From positions 248,001-312,000 of the forward strand of contig NZ_JBHLUN010000006.1 in assembly GCF_042433915.1 (NCBI RefSeq): a DNA stretch of 64,000 nt. The letters run 5' to 3'. A model generated the notes under the pieces. It was not told the DNA's origin. It saw only the letters and a program-made list of their open reading frames with translations, and made no database searches. The position numbers and the translations under genes are program-made. Below, in pieces: positions 9,850-17,556 of this stretch (position 1 is its first letter; every line of letters starts with the position of its first letter). The DNA comes from Roseomonas elaeocarpi (GTDB lineage: Bacteria; Pseudomonadota; Alphaproteobacteria; Acetobacterales; Acetobacteraceae).

Positions 9850-10410
9850 ATGACGGACAGCAGCGACGACGCGGCCCGCGCCGCCTTCCACCCCTACTTC
9901 GTGGCGCTGATCGGCAACGAGGGCGGGCTGACGCTCAACGCCGCCGACCCGGGCAACTGGACCGGCGGCGCGGTGGGAAAGGGGGTGCTCAACGGCACCC
10001 GCTACGGCATCGCCGCCGCCTCCTATCCGGAGGAGGACATCCGCAACCTCACGCCGGAACGGGCCGAGGCGCTGTATTTCCGCGACTTCTGGTGCCGCAC
10101 CGGTTGCGACGCCTTGCCGCCGCTGATGCGCGACCTCGTCTTCGACAGCGCGGTGAACAATGGGCCCGGCAACGCGGCGCGCTTCCTGCAGCGCGCGCTG
10201 GGCGTGGCCGATGACGGCAGGATCGGCCCCGTGACCCGCGCCGCCCTGGCCCTGGCCGATCCGGTGACGCTGGGCGAGGCCTTTCAGCGCGAGCGCGTGA
10301 CCTTCCACACCAAGCTGTCCACCTGGGCGACCTTCGGCAAGGGCTGGGCGATCCGCCTGGCCACGGTGCCGTTCCAGGCGATGCGGCTGGCGGCCAGCGG
10401 AACCGGCTGA
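9850..10410 (+). CDS. GH108 N-acetylmuramidase with peptidoglycan-binding domain
   Basis: A 186-residue peptidoglycan hydrolase. The glycoside hydrolase 108 domain (about residues 12-100) has the catalytic Glu in IGNEGG (E24) followed by NAADPGNWTGG; the C-terminal half (FDSAVNNGPGNAARFLQRAL, then DGRIGPVTRAAL) matches the PG_binding_3 domain that accompanies it. There is no signal peptide, as in phage endolysins that need a holin. It directly follows the small membrane protein gene, forming a two-gene unit. It may be a domesticated endolysin; a role in secretion through the cell wall is an alternative for this family. Confidence 0.9.
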   Translation: MTDSSDDAARAAFHPYFVALIGNEGGLTLNAADPGNWTGGAVGKGVLNGTRYGIAAASYPEEDIRNLTPERAEALYFRDFWCRTGCDALPPLMRDLVFDSAVNNGPGNAARFLQRALGVADDGRIGPVTRAALALADPVTLGEAFQRERVTFHTKLSTWATFGKGWAIRLATVPFQAMRLAASGTG

Positions 10411-10482
10411 CCACGCGGCGGGCAGCGTAACGCGGGGGGGGGGCGCTCCGGCCGGCGTGGTGCCGGGCGCGCCGCCGCGCGC
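10411..10482. other. convergent spacer with a run of ten G
   Basis: The space between the muramidase gene (+) and modE (-) contains CCACGC/GCGTGG arms (10411-10416 and 10455-10460) and a homopolymer of ten G at 10434-10443. It may act as a weak terminator; nothing coding is seen. Confidence 0.4.
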
Positions 10483-10878
10483 TCAGCCCCGCCGCATCGC
10501 GCTCAGCGCCCCGAGATGCTCCGCCACCGCCTCGGCCGCGCGCGCCTCGACCGCGCGATAGTGTTGCACCACCGCCGCGCCGGCCGGGGTCAGCCGGGCG
10601 CCTCCGCCGCCGGCGCCGCCGGCCGCGGTTTCCACCACCGGCGTGCCGAAGCCGCGGTTGAGATCCTCCACCAGCTCCCAGGCACGGCGGTAGGACATGC
10701 GCAGCGCCCGGCCGGCGGCGGAGATCGAGCCGTTGCGACCGATCTCCTCCAGCAGCACGACCTTGCCCGGCCCGATCCGCAGCCCCTGGCCGAGGTCGAT
10801 GCGCAGGCTCAGCCGTGGCGCGTCGTCCGTGTCGGGAGGGTTGGCGTCCGGGGGAAGTGCGCGCTTGGTCCGTGGCAT
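10483..10878 (-). CDS. modE: ModE-type molybdate-responsive regulator (short form)
   Basis: A 131-residue winged-helix protein resembling the DNA-binding domain of ModE: LLEEIGRNGSISAAGRALRMSY then RAWELVEDLN and a Gly/Ala-rich wing ending LTPAGAAVVQHYR. E. coli ModE has an additional C-terminal molybdate-binding di-Mop domain; here the protein stops after the helical dimerisation tail, so metal sensing must be indirect or by ModC-like Mop partners. ATG 10878 (MPRTKRALPP) is chosen; an upstream in-frame start at 10938 adds unlike sequence. It is downstream of modABC on the same strand, separated by 207 bases of repetitive sequence. Confidence 0.88.
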   Translation of the reverse strand: MPRTKRALPPDANPPDTDDAPRLSLRIDLGQGLRIGPGKVVLLEEIGRNGSISAAGRALRMSYRRAWELVEDLNRGFGTPVVETAAGGAGGGGARLTPAGAAVVQHYRAVEARAAEAVAEHLGALSAMRRG

Positions 10879-10954
10879 GGCGAGCAGGCAATCACGCGGG
10901 GCCGCCGCCGTCCATGCCGGCGACCTCGAGGGCTGCACGGGTCGCCTCGGGTGG

Positions 10955-11076
10955 CCCAGGGTTGGCCCCTGAGCTTGGTCCCATGGTTGGCCCCCGGTAT
11001 TGATCCCTGAGTTTGGTCCCGGGAACAGTCCCGGGATTGTTCGCGTGAGCGGCCCCGGAAAACGGTCCCGCGCGGG
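10955..11076. repeat. degenerate ~12-nt tandem repeat
   Basis: Between modC and modE the sequence reads as about nine imperfect units of roughly 12 bases, each containing TTGGyCCC or CrGTCCCG (for example GTTGGCCCC, CTTGGTCCC, GTTGGCCCC, TTTGGTCCC, ACAGTCCCGG, ACGGTCCCG). No gene is supported here. The GTCCC-rich character resembles the alanine/proline-rich repeat coding region near 63.7-63.9 kb. Confidence 0.5.
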
Positions 11077-11085
11077 ACGCGGCGC

Positions 11086-12216
11086 TTACCCGGCCGCAGC
11101 CTCTTCATCCGACCGGTGGCTGAGCGCCACCGCCTTCACCAGCGCCCAGAGTGGCATTCCTTCGCGCAGCGCCAGCCGCGCCGCGGCATCGGCGGTGACG
11201 CGCGACAGGACCGAGGTGGGGCCGACCGCCAGCGCCAGCATCACCTCGCCGGAGGGCAGGGGCGTGAGTTGTTCCAGCCGCGCCGCGAGGATGTTCTGCA
11301 CCGACAGCCCCTCTGGCCTCGCCACCGCCACGGAAACGTCGCGCGCCGGCACCCGGATCCGCAAGGCTTCGCCCACGGCGCCCGGCACGGCCGGCACCAG
11401 CAGCGCGCCGCCCGCGAAATCCAGCCGCGTCAGCCCGCGCCCGGGCAACTGCTCCGCCAGCGTGCAGCGGATCACCGCGCCGGCGTCCCGCCGCCCTGCC
11501 AGCGCCGGCAGGTCGGGCCGCGCCGCCAGCGCCTCCACCGTGCCCTCGGCGAGCACGCGGCCCGCTTCCAGCACCACCAGCCGGTCGGCCAGCGCGTCCA
11601 CCTCGTCCATCGCGTGCGTGACGTAGAGGATCGGGATGCGGAAGCGGTCGCGCACGCGGGCCAGGAAAGGCAGCACCTCCGCCTTGCGCGCGGCATCGAG
11701 CGCCGAGAGCGGCTCATCCATCAGCAGCAGGCGCGGGCGCGACAGCAGCGCGCGGCCCAGCGCCACGCGCTGACGCTCGCCGCCCGAAAGCCGCGCCGGG
11801 CGGCGGTCGAGCAGCGGTTCGATGCCCAGCAGCGCCACGACCTCCTCCAGCGCCGGCCCCTCGGCCCCGCGCGGCGCCCGCCGCAGCCCGTAGCGGAGGT
11901 TGGAGCGCACCGAGAGGTGGGGAAACAGCTGCGCGTCCTGGAACACCACGCCGCAGCGGCGGCGCTCCGGCGGCACCATGCGCCGCGCGGCGCTGTCGAA
12001 CAGGACCTCGCCATCCAGCACGATCCGCCCCGCCTGCGGCCGCAGCAGCCCGGCCACCGCCGCCAGCGTGGTGGACTTGCCGCAGCCCGAGGGGCCGAAG
12101 ATCGCGGTGACGCCGGGCGTGGGGGAGCGGAAGGCGAGGTCGATCGCGAACCCCGCCTCCTGCATCCGTCCGCCATCGCCGCCCGCGAAGCGGTGTTGCA
12201 GGGAAACCTCGATCAC
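11086..12216 (-). CDS. modC: molybdate ABC transporter ATP-binding protein ModC
   Basis: The ATPase of the molybdate importer, peripheral on the inner membrane. The 376-residue product has Walker A GPSGCGKST at 41-49, the Q-loop FQDAQLFPHLSV, signature LSGGERQRVALGRAL, Walker B LLLMDEPLSALD, switch His in YVTHAMDEV, and a C-terminal Mop (TOBE) domain with LSVQNILAARL that binds oxyanion. GTG 12216 is the start: it lies 11 bases past the modB stop, with GAGGG just upstream, and leads into IEVSLQHRF. The frame continues far upstream over modB, which is only an antisense-free shadow. Operon order is modA-modB-modC. Confidence 0.95.
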   Translation of the reverse strand: MIEVSLQHRFAGGDGGRMQEAGFAIDLAFRSPTPGVTAIFGPSGCGKSTTLAAVAGLLRPQAGRIVLDGEVLFDSAARRMVPPERRRCGVVFQDAQLFPHLSVRSNLRYGLRRAPRGAEGPALEEVVALLGIEPLLDRRPARLSGGERQRVALGRALLSRPRLLLMDEPLSALDAARKAEVLPFLARVRDRFRIPILYVTHAMDEVDALADRLVVLEAGRVLAEGTVEALAARPDLPALAGRRDAGAVIRCTLAEQLPGRGLTRLDFAGGALLVPAVPGAVGEALRIRVPARDVSVAVARPEGLSVQNILAARLEQLTPLPSGEVMLALAVGPTSVLSRVTADAAARLALREGMPLWALVKAVALSHRSDEEAAAG

Positions 12217-12227
12217 CGTGCCTGCCC

Positions 12228-12953
12228 TCAGCGCGCCGTGCGGCCGAGCAGCCGGTTCATCCGCCGCCCCGCCCAGTCCGCCAGGATCAGCCCCCCAACC
12301 GCGAGGATGAAGGACACCAGCGCGAGCTTGGCGGCCGTCGCCTCGCCGCCCGGCGTCTGCGTGGCGCTGTAGATCGCCAGCGGCAGCGTCTGCGTGGCGC
12401 CGGGGATGTTGGAAGCGAAGGTGATCACCGCGCCGAACTCGCCCAGGCCCGCCGCGAAGGCGGTGATGGCGCCCGACAGGATGCCCGGCGCCATCAGCGG
12501 CAGCGTCACCGTCACGAAGCGGTCGAGTGGACCGGCGCCCAGCGTTCGCGCCGCGGCCTCGAGCCTGGGGTCGACGGCCTCCAGGCTCAGCCGCACCGCG
12601 CGCACGATCAAGGGAAAGCTCATCACTGCCGTGGCCAGCGCCGCGCCGCCGGTGGTGAACACCAGCCGGACGCCGAACCACTCGTTGAGCAGCGATCCCA
12701 CCGGCCCGCGCAGGCCGAAGGTGACCAGCAGCAGCCAGCCCACCACCACCGGCGGCATCACCAGCGGCAGGTGGACGAAGGCGTCCAGCAGGCCCCGCCC
12801 GGCGAAGCGCCCGCGCGACAGGATCACCGCCACCAGGATCGCGGGCGGCAGTCCGAACACCACCGAGCGCAACGCCACCGCGAGGCTGAGATGGACGGCC
12901 TGCCATTCTTCCGGCGTCAGCCAGGTTCCGGGCGCGGCGACGGAAGACAGCAA
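12228..12953 (-). CDS. modB: molybdate ABC transporter permease ModB
   Basis: The 241-residue membrane subunit of the molybdate importer. It has about five to six transmembrane helices and the BPD_transp_1 EAA-type cytoplasmic loop (EAARTLGAGPLDRFVTVTLPLMAPGI) that docks on ModC, plus the ModB-typical PLVMPPVVVGWLLL and GLGEFGAVITFASNIPG segments. It follows modA by 22 bases and is followed by modC, so the three are co-transcribed from the ModE-controlled promoter near 13.8 kb. Confidence 0.95.
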   Translation of the reverse strand: MLSSVAAPGTWLTPEEWQAVHLSLAVALRSVVFGLPPAILVAVILSRGRFAGRGLLDAFVHLPLVMPPVVVGWLLLVTFGLRGPVGSLLNEWFGVRLVFTTGGAALATAVMSFPLIVRAVRLSLEAVDPRLEAAARTLGAGPLDRFVTVTLPLMAPGILSGAITAFAAGLGEFGAVITFASNIPGATQTLPLAIYSATQTPGGEATAAKLALVSFILAVGGLILADWAGRRMNRLLGRTAR

Positions 12954-12975
12954 CGGTGCCGCGACCCCGGAAGCG

Positions 12976-13782
12976 TCAGGACTTCGGGCGCAGCACGAAG
13001 CCGAAGCGGCGATAGGTTTCCGCCGCCTCGGGCCCGGTGATGAAGGCGAAGAAGGCCTTGGCCTCGGCGTTGCCGGCGGCGCGGCTGGCCAGCGCGAAGG
13101 GGTAGGTCACGGGCGGGTGGCTTTCGGCCGGGAAGGTCGCCACCACGCGAACGCCCTTCGAGGCGGCGGCGTCGGTGGAATACACGATGCCCAGCGGCGA
13201 CTCGCCGCGCTCCACCAGCAGCAGCGCCGAGCGGACGTTGTCCGCGCGCGCGATGCGGGGCGACAGCTTGTCCCACTGCCCCATCCAGGTCAGCGCCGCC
13301 TGCGCGTACTTGCCGACCGGCACGTTGCTCGGATCGCCCGTGGCGAGCCTGCCGTCGGCGCCCAGCAGCGCGGCGAGGTCGGTGCTGCGCGTCAGCGTCA
13401 CCGCCGGCGCCGGACGATCGGCGGGGGCGATCAGCACCAGGCTGTTGGCCAGCGGGCTGGAGCGCGTGCCATCCACGATCAGCTTGCGTTCCTGAACGTA
13501 GTCCATCCAGGGCTCGTCGGCGGAGGCGAAGATGTCGGCGGGCGCGCCCTGCTCCATCTGCCGGGCCAGCGCGGAGGAGGCCGCGAAGGAGAAGCGCGGC
13601 ACCGGATGGCCCATCTTGTTCCACTGCTCGCCCAGCGCCTTCATGGCGTCGGTCAGGCTGGCGGCGGCGAAGACCACGGGGCCTTCGGGCGCCTGCGCCG
13701 CAGCGGGGGCGGCCATCGGAAGGGTGGCGGGCAGCAGCGCCAGGGCCCCCAGGACCAGCGGCAGGAAGCGACGGCGTAGCAT
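12976..13782 (-). CDS. modA: molybdate ABC transporter substrate-binding protein ModA
   Basis: The periplasmic molybdate-binding protein. The 268-residue precursor has a signal peptide (MLRRRFLPLVLGALALLPAT, cut near APAAAQ). The mature protein shows the ModA pattern VFAAASLTDAMKAL, F-FAASSALARQ-EQGAPADIFASAD, and a later LGIVYSTDAA segment supplying the oxyanion-binding main-chain and Ser contacts. ATG 13782 is chosen because the signal peptide starts there; an open frame extends 42 codons upstream but crosses the ModE operator. First gene of modABC. Confidence 0.95.
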   Translation of the reverse strand: MLRRRFLPLVLGALALLPATLPMAAPAAAQAPEGPVVFAAASLTDAMKALGEQWNKMGHPVPRFSFAASSALARQMEQGAPADIFASADEPWMDYVQERKLIVDGTRSSPLANSLVLIAPADRPAPAVTLTRSTDLAALLGADGRLATGDPSNVPVGKYAQAALTWMGQWDKLSPRIARADNVRSALLLVERGESPLGIVYSTDAAASKGVRVVATFPAESHPPVTYPFALASRAAGNAEAKAFFAFITGPEAAETYRRFGFVLRPKS

Positions 13783-13797
13783 CCGGAACAATCCCTT

Positions 13798-13821
13798 CGT
13801 TATGTCCGGATGGATATACCG
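13798..13821 (-). promoter_or_regulatory. ModE-type operator of modABC
   Basis: An imperfect inverted repeat with half-sites CGTTATGT (13798-13805) and, on the other strand, CGGTATAT (13814-13821), separated by eight bases. The halves match the ModE consensus half-site CGnTATAT known from E. coli and Rhodobacter. It ends 16 bases upstream of the modA start codon, placing it over the promoter or leader for repression when molybdate is plentiful. Confidence 0.75.
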
Positions 13822-13993
13822 GCGGCGGCCCCGGGCGGCAATCGCCGGGCGGCGCGGCCGGTTTCCCGGCGGCGGGGCAGCCCGCGGCAGATAGCCGGTG
13901 GCACGCATCTCCTGACAGCCACCCTTTGGCAGCCATCCGCGCGGACCGTCCCGCCGCAGCCATCCCGCGACGGGCGACCAGCCCGGGGCGATC

Positions 13994-14764
13994 CTAGTTC
14001 AGCTCGGCCTTCCAGCTGCGGAACACCACGCGTCCCGGGTGGTTGACCGAGCGCGTGTATTCCACCGGCCGCCCGTCCGCGTCCGAGGACACCAGCCGCA
14101 GCAGGAGGCAGCTCGCCCCGGGTTCCAGCTCCAGCAGGCGCGCTTCCATCTCGCCGCAGCTGGCCACCCCGATCTCGCGCTCGCCGGTCAGCGGCCCCAG
14201 CCCGTAGCGCGCGCGCAGCAGGGCGTAGAGCGACTGGCCCGCCACCAGGTCCTCCGCCGCCAATCCCGGCACCAGCCGCGCCGGCAGGTGGCTCGTCTCG
14301 ATGCAGAAGGGCTGCGCGTCCACGGTCCAGAGGCGGCGGAACAGCATCACCGCCTCGCCCTCCGCGATCCGCAGCCGCCCGGCCACCGAGGCGCTGGCCG
14401 GCGCTTCCTCGAAGTGCAGCAGCCGGTTGCCGGGCGTGCCGCCGGCGCTCTGCACGATGCGGGCGATGCCGGTGGAGGTGTTGGCGTCCACCGGCCGGCG
14501 CACGCGCGGCGCCGCCACCAGGGTGCCGCTGGTGCCGTTGCGCTCCAGCACGCCCTGCGCCACCAGCCCGTCGATCGCCTTGCGCACGGTCATGCGGTTG
14601 GCGCCCAGCTGCTCGGCCAGCGCGCGCTCCGACGGGACGCGGTCGCCCGGGCCGTAGTCGGGGCCGGCAATCAGCGCGCGCAGGTGTTCCTGGATCGCGC
14701 GGTACACCGGCAGGGCGGCGTGCCGGCTCCGCAGGATCGGCCCTCGTGCCGGAGGTGTCGCCAA
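13994..14764 (-). CDS. GntR/HutC family transcriptional regulator (UTRA domain)
   Basis: A 256-residue repressor-type regulator. The N-terminal winged helix (about residues 18-88) has YRAIQEHLRALI, GDRVPSERALAEQLGANRMTVRKAIDGL and the wing GTSGTLVA; residues about 105-250 form a UTRA effector domain ending VEYTRSVNHPGRVVF. UTRA regulators usually sense sugar phosphates or small carboxylates; FrlR, the regulator of fructoselysine use, belongs to this group. It sits downstream of the FAD oxidoreductase gene and is the likely ligand of the two TTGG-N6-CCAA operators at 16364-16410. Confidence 0.9.
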   Translation of the reverse strand: MATPPARGPILRSRHAALPVYRAIQEHLRALIAGPDYGPGDRVPSERALAEQLGANRMTVRKAIDGLVAQGVLERNGTSGTLVAAPRVRRPVDANTSTGIARIVQSAGGTPGNRLLHFEEAPASASVAGRLRIAEGEAVMLFRRLWTVDAQPFCIETSHLPARLVPGLAAEDLVAGQSLYALLRARYGLGPLTGEREIGVASCGEMEARLLELEPGASCLLLRLVSSDADGRPVEYTRSVNHPGRVVFRSWKAELN

Positions 14765-14942
14765 GCGGGAAGCCTTCGCAGCGGTTGCCGCGCCGGTATA
14801 GCGGGCCGGTGCGCCCGAGCGCGAGGGGCGCTGGTCAGGCCCTTTTCCGGGTTGCCGCTCAGGCCGGTGGCTGGGCCAGCATCCGAGCCGCCTTCCGAAG
14901 CTATACGTTGCCCATTCTCTGAACCACCCGCCCGGCCGTGGC

Positions 14943-16265
14943 TCAGGCCGCCGCCCGGCGCGCGTCCCGCCGGAAACGGTTGAGGCGGAAGGGCGTGGCG
15001 TCCACCACCGGGTCGCGCCCCGTCACGAGGTCCGCCATCAGCCGCCCCGCGCCGGGGCCGATGCCGAAGCCGTGGCCCGAGAAGCCGGTGGCCACGAACA
15101 GGCCCGGGATCTGCGCCGTCTGGTCCATGATCGGCACCGCGTCGGGCGTAGCGTCGATCAGCCCGCCCCAACTGCCGGCAACCTTGGCCGCCGCGAAGCC
15201 GGGCAGGGCGCGGCGGAGGTTTCGCATCGCCTCGTCTAGGATATGCGCGTCCGGCTCCGGGTCCAGCATCCGCACCTCCTCGAAGGGCGTCACCTCGTCC
15301 ATCGCCCAGCGACGGCGGATGCGCCATTCCTCCACGAAGCGGCGACCCAGGCGCAGGCGCATCGTGCCCCATTGCGCGCGCAGGGCCGGCAGGAACTCGA
15401 AGAACTGGCGGAAGGTGTCGGGCACGATCTCGGCCACGCTCGCCCCGCGATGGGCGATGTTGTAGCCGCCATCGAAGCGCCGGCGGAACGCGAAGTCCGA
15501 AGCGCCGGCCGCGAGCTCCGGCAGCCCCTCGATCGGCTGCGTGCGCAGCACCGAGCCCAGGATCTTCAGCTGCGGCAGGTCGATGCCGAGGTTGCCGCAG
15601 AACAGCCGCGACCAGGCGCCGCCCGCCAGCACGGCACTCCCGCAGCGGATCGCCCCGCGCTCCGTCACCACGGCCGACAGCCGACCGCCGGTGGTCTCCA
15701 CCCCGCGCACCGCGCAGGGCGCCAGGATCGTCACGCCCTCGCGTCGCGCCGCGGCCGCCAGCGCCGGCACCGCCTTCATCGGCTCCGCGCGCCCGTCGCT
15801 CTCGGTGTAAAGGGCGCCGGCGAAGCGGCGCTGCAGCCCGGGCAGCTTGGCCGCGAGCTCGGCCTGCGACAGCAGCCGGCTGCCGATCTGGTAGGGCCGC
15901 GCCTGTTCCAGCCACTGCTCGTACTTCGCCACGTCGCGCTCGGTGTCGCAGAGGTAGAGGATGCCGGACTGCCGGAAGCCGGTCTCGGCACCCGTGCTGC
16001 GCTCGAGCCCCTGCCAGATCCGCTGGCTTTCGAGCGAGAGCGGGATCTCCGCCGGATCGCGCCCCATGGTGCGCACCCAGCCCCAGTTGCGGCTCGACTG
16101 CTCGCCCGCGATCTGCCCCTTCTCGCACAGCACCACCGACAAGCCGCGCTGGCGCAGGAACAGCGCCGTGCTGACGCCGATCACGCCGCCGCCGATCACC
16201 ACCACCTCGGCCTGGGCCGGCATCTCGGTGTCGGAAGGAACGGTGTCGATCTGTGGCGGCATCAC
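14943..16265 (-). CDS. FAD-dependent oxidoreductase, DAO family (AgaE-like)
   Basis: A 440-residue flavoprotein of the D-amino-acid oxidase/glycine oxidase fold, which oxidises C-N bonds of amino acids or N-substituted amino acids. The Rossmann motif VVVIGGGVIGVSTALFL lies near residues 21-37, followed by EKGQIAGEQSSRNWGWVR, a signature of the group containing AgaE of the agropinic/mannopinic-acid opine pathway. The C-terminal GFSGHGFGIGPGAGRLMADL contacts flavin. It is divergent from the frlB-like gene, with two operators between, and is followed by the GntR gene. Its most likely job is oxidative cleavage of a sugar-amino acid conjugate; a plain amino acid substrate remains possible. Confidence 0.88.
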   Translation of the reverse strand: MMPPQIDTVPSDTEMPAQAEVVVIGGGVIGVSTALFLRQRGLSVVLCEKGQIAGEQSSRNWGWVRTMGRDPAEIPLSLESQRIWQGLERSTGAETGFRQSGILYLCDTERDVAKYEQWLEQARPYQIGSRLLSQAELAAKLPGLQRRFAGALYTESDGRAEPMKAVPALAAAARREGVTILAPCAVRGVETTGGRLSAVVTERGAIRCGSAVLAGGAWSRLFCGNLGIDLPQLKILGSVLRTQPIEGLPELAAGASDFAFRRRFDGGYNIAHRGASVAEIVPDTFRQFFEFLPALRAQWGTMRLRLGRRFVEEWRIRRRWAMDEVTPFEEVRMLDPEPDAHILDEAMRNLRRALPGFAAAKVAGSWGGLIDATPDAVPIMDQTAQIPGLFVATGFSGHGFGIGPGAGRLMADLVTGRDPVVDATPFRLNRFRRDARRAAA

Positions 16266-16363
16266 GCGGATTCCTCAGGGGGCTGAAGCGGTTATCAGGC
16301 CCCGTGCCGGGGGCGGCCGCAATCCTTCACGTCACCGAACCGTTCGAAAACCGCCACACAGGG

Positions 16364-16377
16364 TTGGTATACACCAA
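16364..16377. promoter_or_regulatory. GntR-type operator 1
   Basis: TTGGTATACACCAA is a near-perfect palindrome of the form TTGG-N6-CCAA, like operators of HutC/UTRA GntR regulators. It lies in the gap between the divergent FAD oxidoreductase and frlB-like genes. Confidence 0.7.
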
Positions 16378-16382
16378 AACCG

Positions 16383-16410
16383 TTGACAGCAGGTGATTGG
16401 AGTATACCAA
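16383..16410 (+). promoter_or_regulatory. putative promoter of the frlB-like operon
   Basis: A perfect TTGACA -35 hexamer at 16383-16388 lies exactly between the two operators. The -10 element would fall on operator 2 (TACCAA at 16405-16410 with a 16-base spacer is the best fit but is weak). The overlap supports repression by a regulator bound to operator 2. Confidence 0.5.
16397..16410. promoter_or_regulatory. GntR-type operator 2
   Basis: TTGGAGTATACCAA has the same TTGG-N6-CCAA form as operator 1, with its centre 33 bases away, about three helical turns, so two dimers would bind the same DNA face. It lies 34 bases before the frlB-like start codon. Confidence 0.7.
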
Positions 16411-16444
16411 ATACCGCCCGCAGAACGAGGGCGGTGTTGCGGCG

Positions 16445-17458
16445 ATGGCGGTAGCGGTGAACCGGGCGGCAATCATGGACGGGCTCGCCCAGGCGGTGTC
16501 GCTGTTGCCCGAGGCCATGGCGCTGGGACGTGAGCTCGGCCCCAAAATCGACCGCATCTACCTGGTGGCACACGGCTCGGCGAACCGGGCGATGCTGGGG
16601 CTGCAATACTGGATCGAGCACTTCAGCCCCACGATCGAGGTGCGCCGCTACTTCCCCTCCGAGCTGATGGCGCAGAACCCGCGCCGTCTCGATGAGCGGA
16701 CGCTGGTGCTGCTGGCCTCGAAGTCCGGCACCACGCCGGAAACCGTGGCCGCGGCGGAGTGGCTGCAGGATAAGCCCTGCCGCACCGTGGGCTTCAGCCT
16801 CCACGGCGACAAGCCGCTGGCGCAGAAGGTCGAGACGCGCTTCCTGGCGGGGCCGACCGACGAGTCCTTCATCGCCATGTACATGCTGATGCAGGCGCTG
16901 GTGGGCGGCATCCTCGCGGCGAAGGACGGCTGGGAGCTGGACGCGAAGCTGCTGCGCTCGCTCCAGGCGCTGCCCGGCGCGGTGGCCGACGCGGCGGAGC
17001 AGAACGACCGGCGGGCGGCCGAGGACGCGCGGATCTACAAGGACGACCGCATCCTCTACCATGTCGCCTCCGGCCCGGGCTTCACCACCGCCTACGTCTT
17101 CGGCGTCTGCATCCTGATGGAGATGCTGTGGATGCACAGCTATCCCATCGAGGCCGCCGAGTTCTTCCACGGCCCCTTCGAGATCGTGGACCAGAACACC
17201 CCGCTGATCCTGATCCTGGGCGAGGACCCGAGCCGCCCGCTGATGGAGCGCGTGGTGCGCTTCTGCGAGAAGTACACCGAGCGGCTGATGATCTACGACG
17301 CGCGCGACTTCGCCATGCCCGGCATCGACCCGGAAATCCGCCCGCTCGTCGCGCCCTATATTCTGCAATCGGCGCTGAAGCGTTTCTCGGCGCGGCTCTC
17401 GGTCTGGCACAACCAGCCGCTGACCACGCGCCGCTACATGTGGAAGACCGAGTACTGA
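16445..17458 (+). CDS. frlB: fructoselysine-6-phosphate deglycase-like SIS protein
   Basis: A 337-residue protein with two sugar isomerase (SIS) domains, related to FrlB, which splits fructosyl-amino acid 6-phosphates (Amadori products) into glucose 6-phosphate and the amino acid. Visible features are YLVAHGSANRA near 40, LLASKSGTTPET in the first SIS domain, and the catalytic stretch IEAAEFFHGPFEIVD (E239, H242 region) corresponding to the Glu/His of FrlB/FraB; the C terminus RRYMWKTEY is also FrlB-like. ATG 16445 follows GAGGG; the TTG at 16397 lies inside operator 2 and is rejected. First gene of a + strand operon. It could act on a different amine conjugate than fructoselysine. Confidence 0.85.
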   Translation: MAVAVNRAAIMDGLAQAVSLLPEAMALGRELGPKIDRIYLVAHGSANRAMLGLQYWIEHFSPTIEVRRYFPSELMAQNPRRLDERTLVLLASKSGTTPETVAAAEWLQDKPCRTVGFSLHGDKPLAQKVETRFLAGPTDESFIAMYMLMQALVGGILAAKDGWELDAKLLRSLQALPGAVADAAEQNDRRAAEDARIYKDDRILYHVASGPGFTTAYVFGVCILMEMLWMHSYPIEAAEFFHGPFEIVDQNTPLILILGEDPSRPLMERVVRFCEKYTERLMIYDARDFAMPGIDPEIRPLVAPYILQSALKRFSARLSVWHNQPLTTRRYMWKTEY

Positions 17459-17556
17459 ACCCGTGACGCGCGGCGCGGCCATGACTGTTGCGGTGTCCTG
17501 CCGGGGCGCATCTCCGGCCGGCGCGCCGGACCCCGCGGCAGGCTGAGGGGCGAGCG

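Noticed and set aside
9361..10410. complete prophage
   Set aside because: Only the holin-like and muramidase genes are phage-like; flanking genes are ordinary chromosomal genes and no integrase, capsid or tail gene is seen.
16397..16444. TTG 16397 as the start of the frlB-like gene
   Set aside because: It lies in operator 2 and has no ribosome-binding site; ATG 16445 follows GAGGG and fits the family length.
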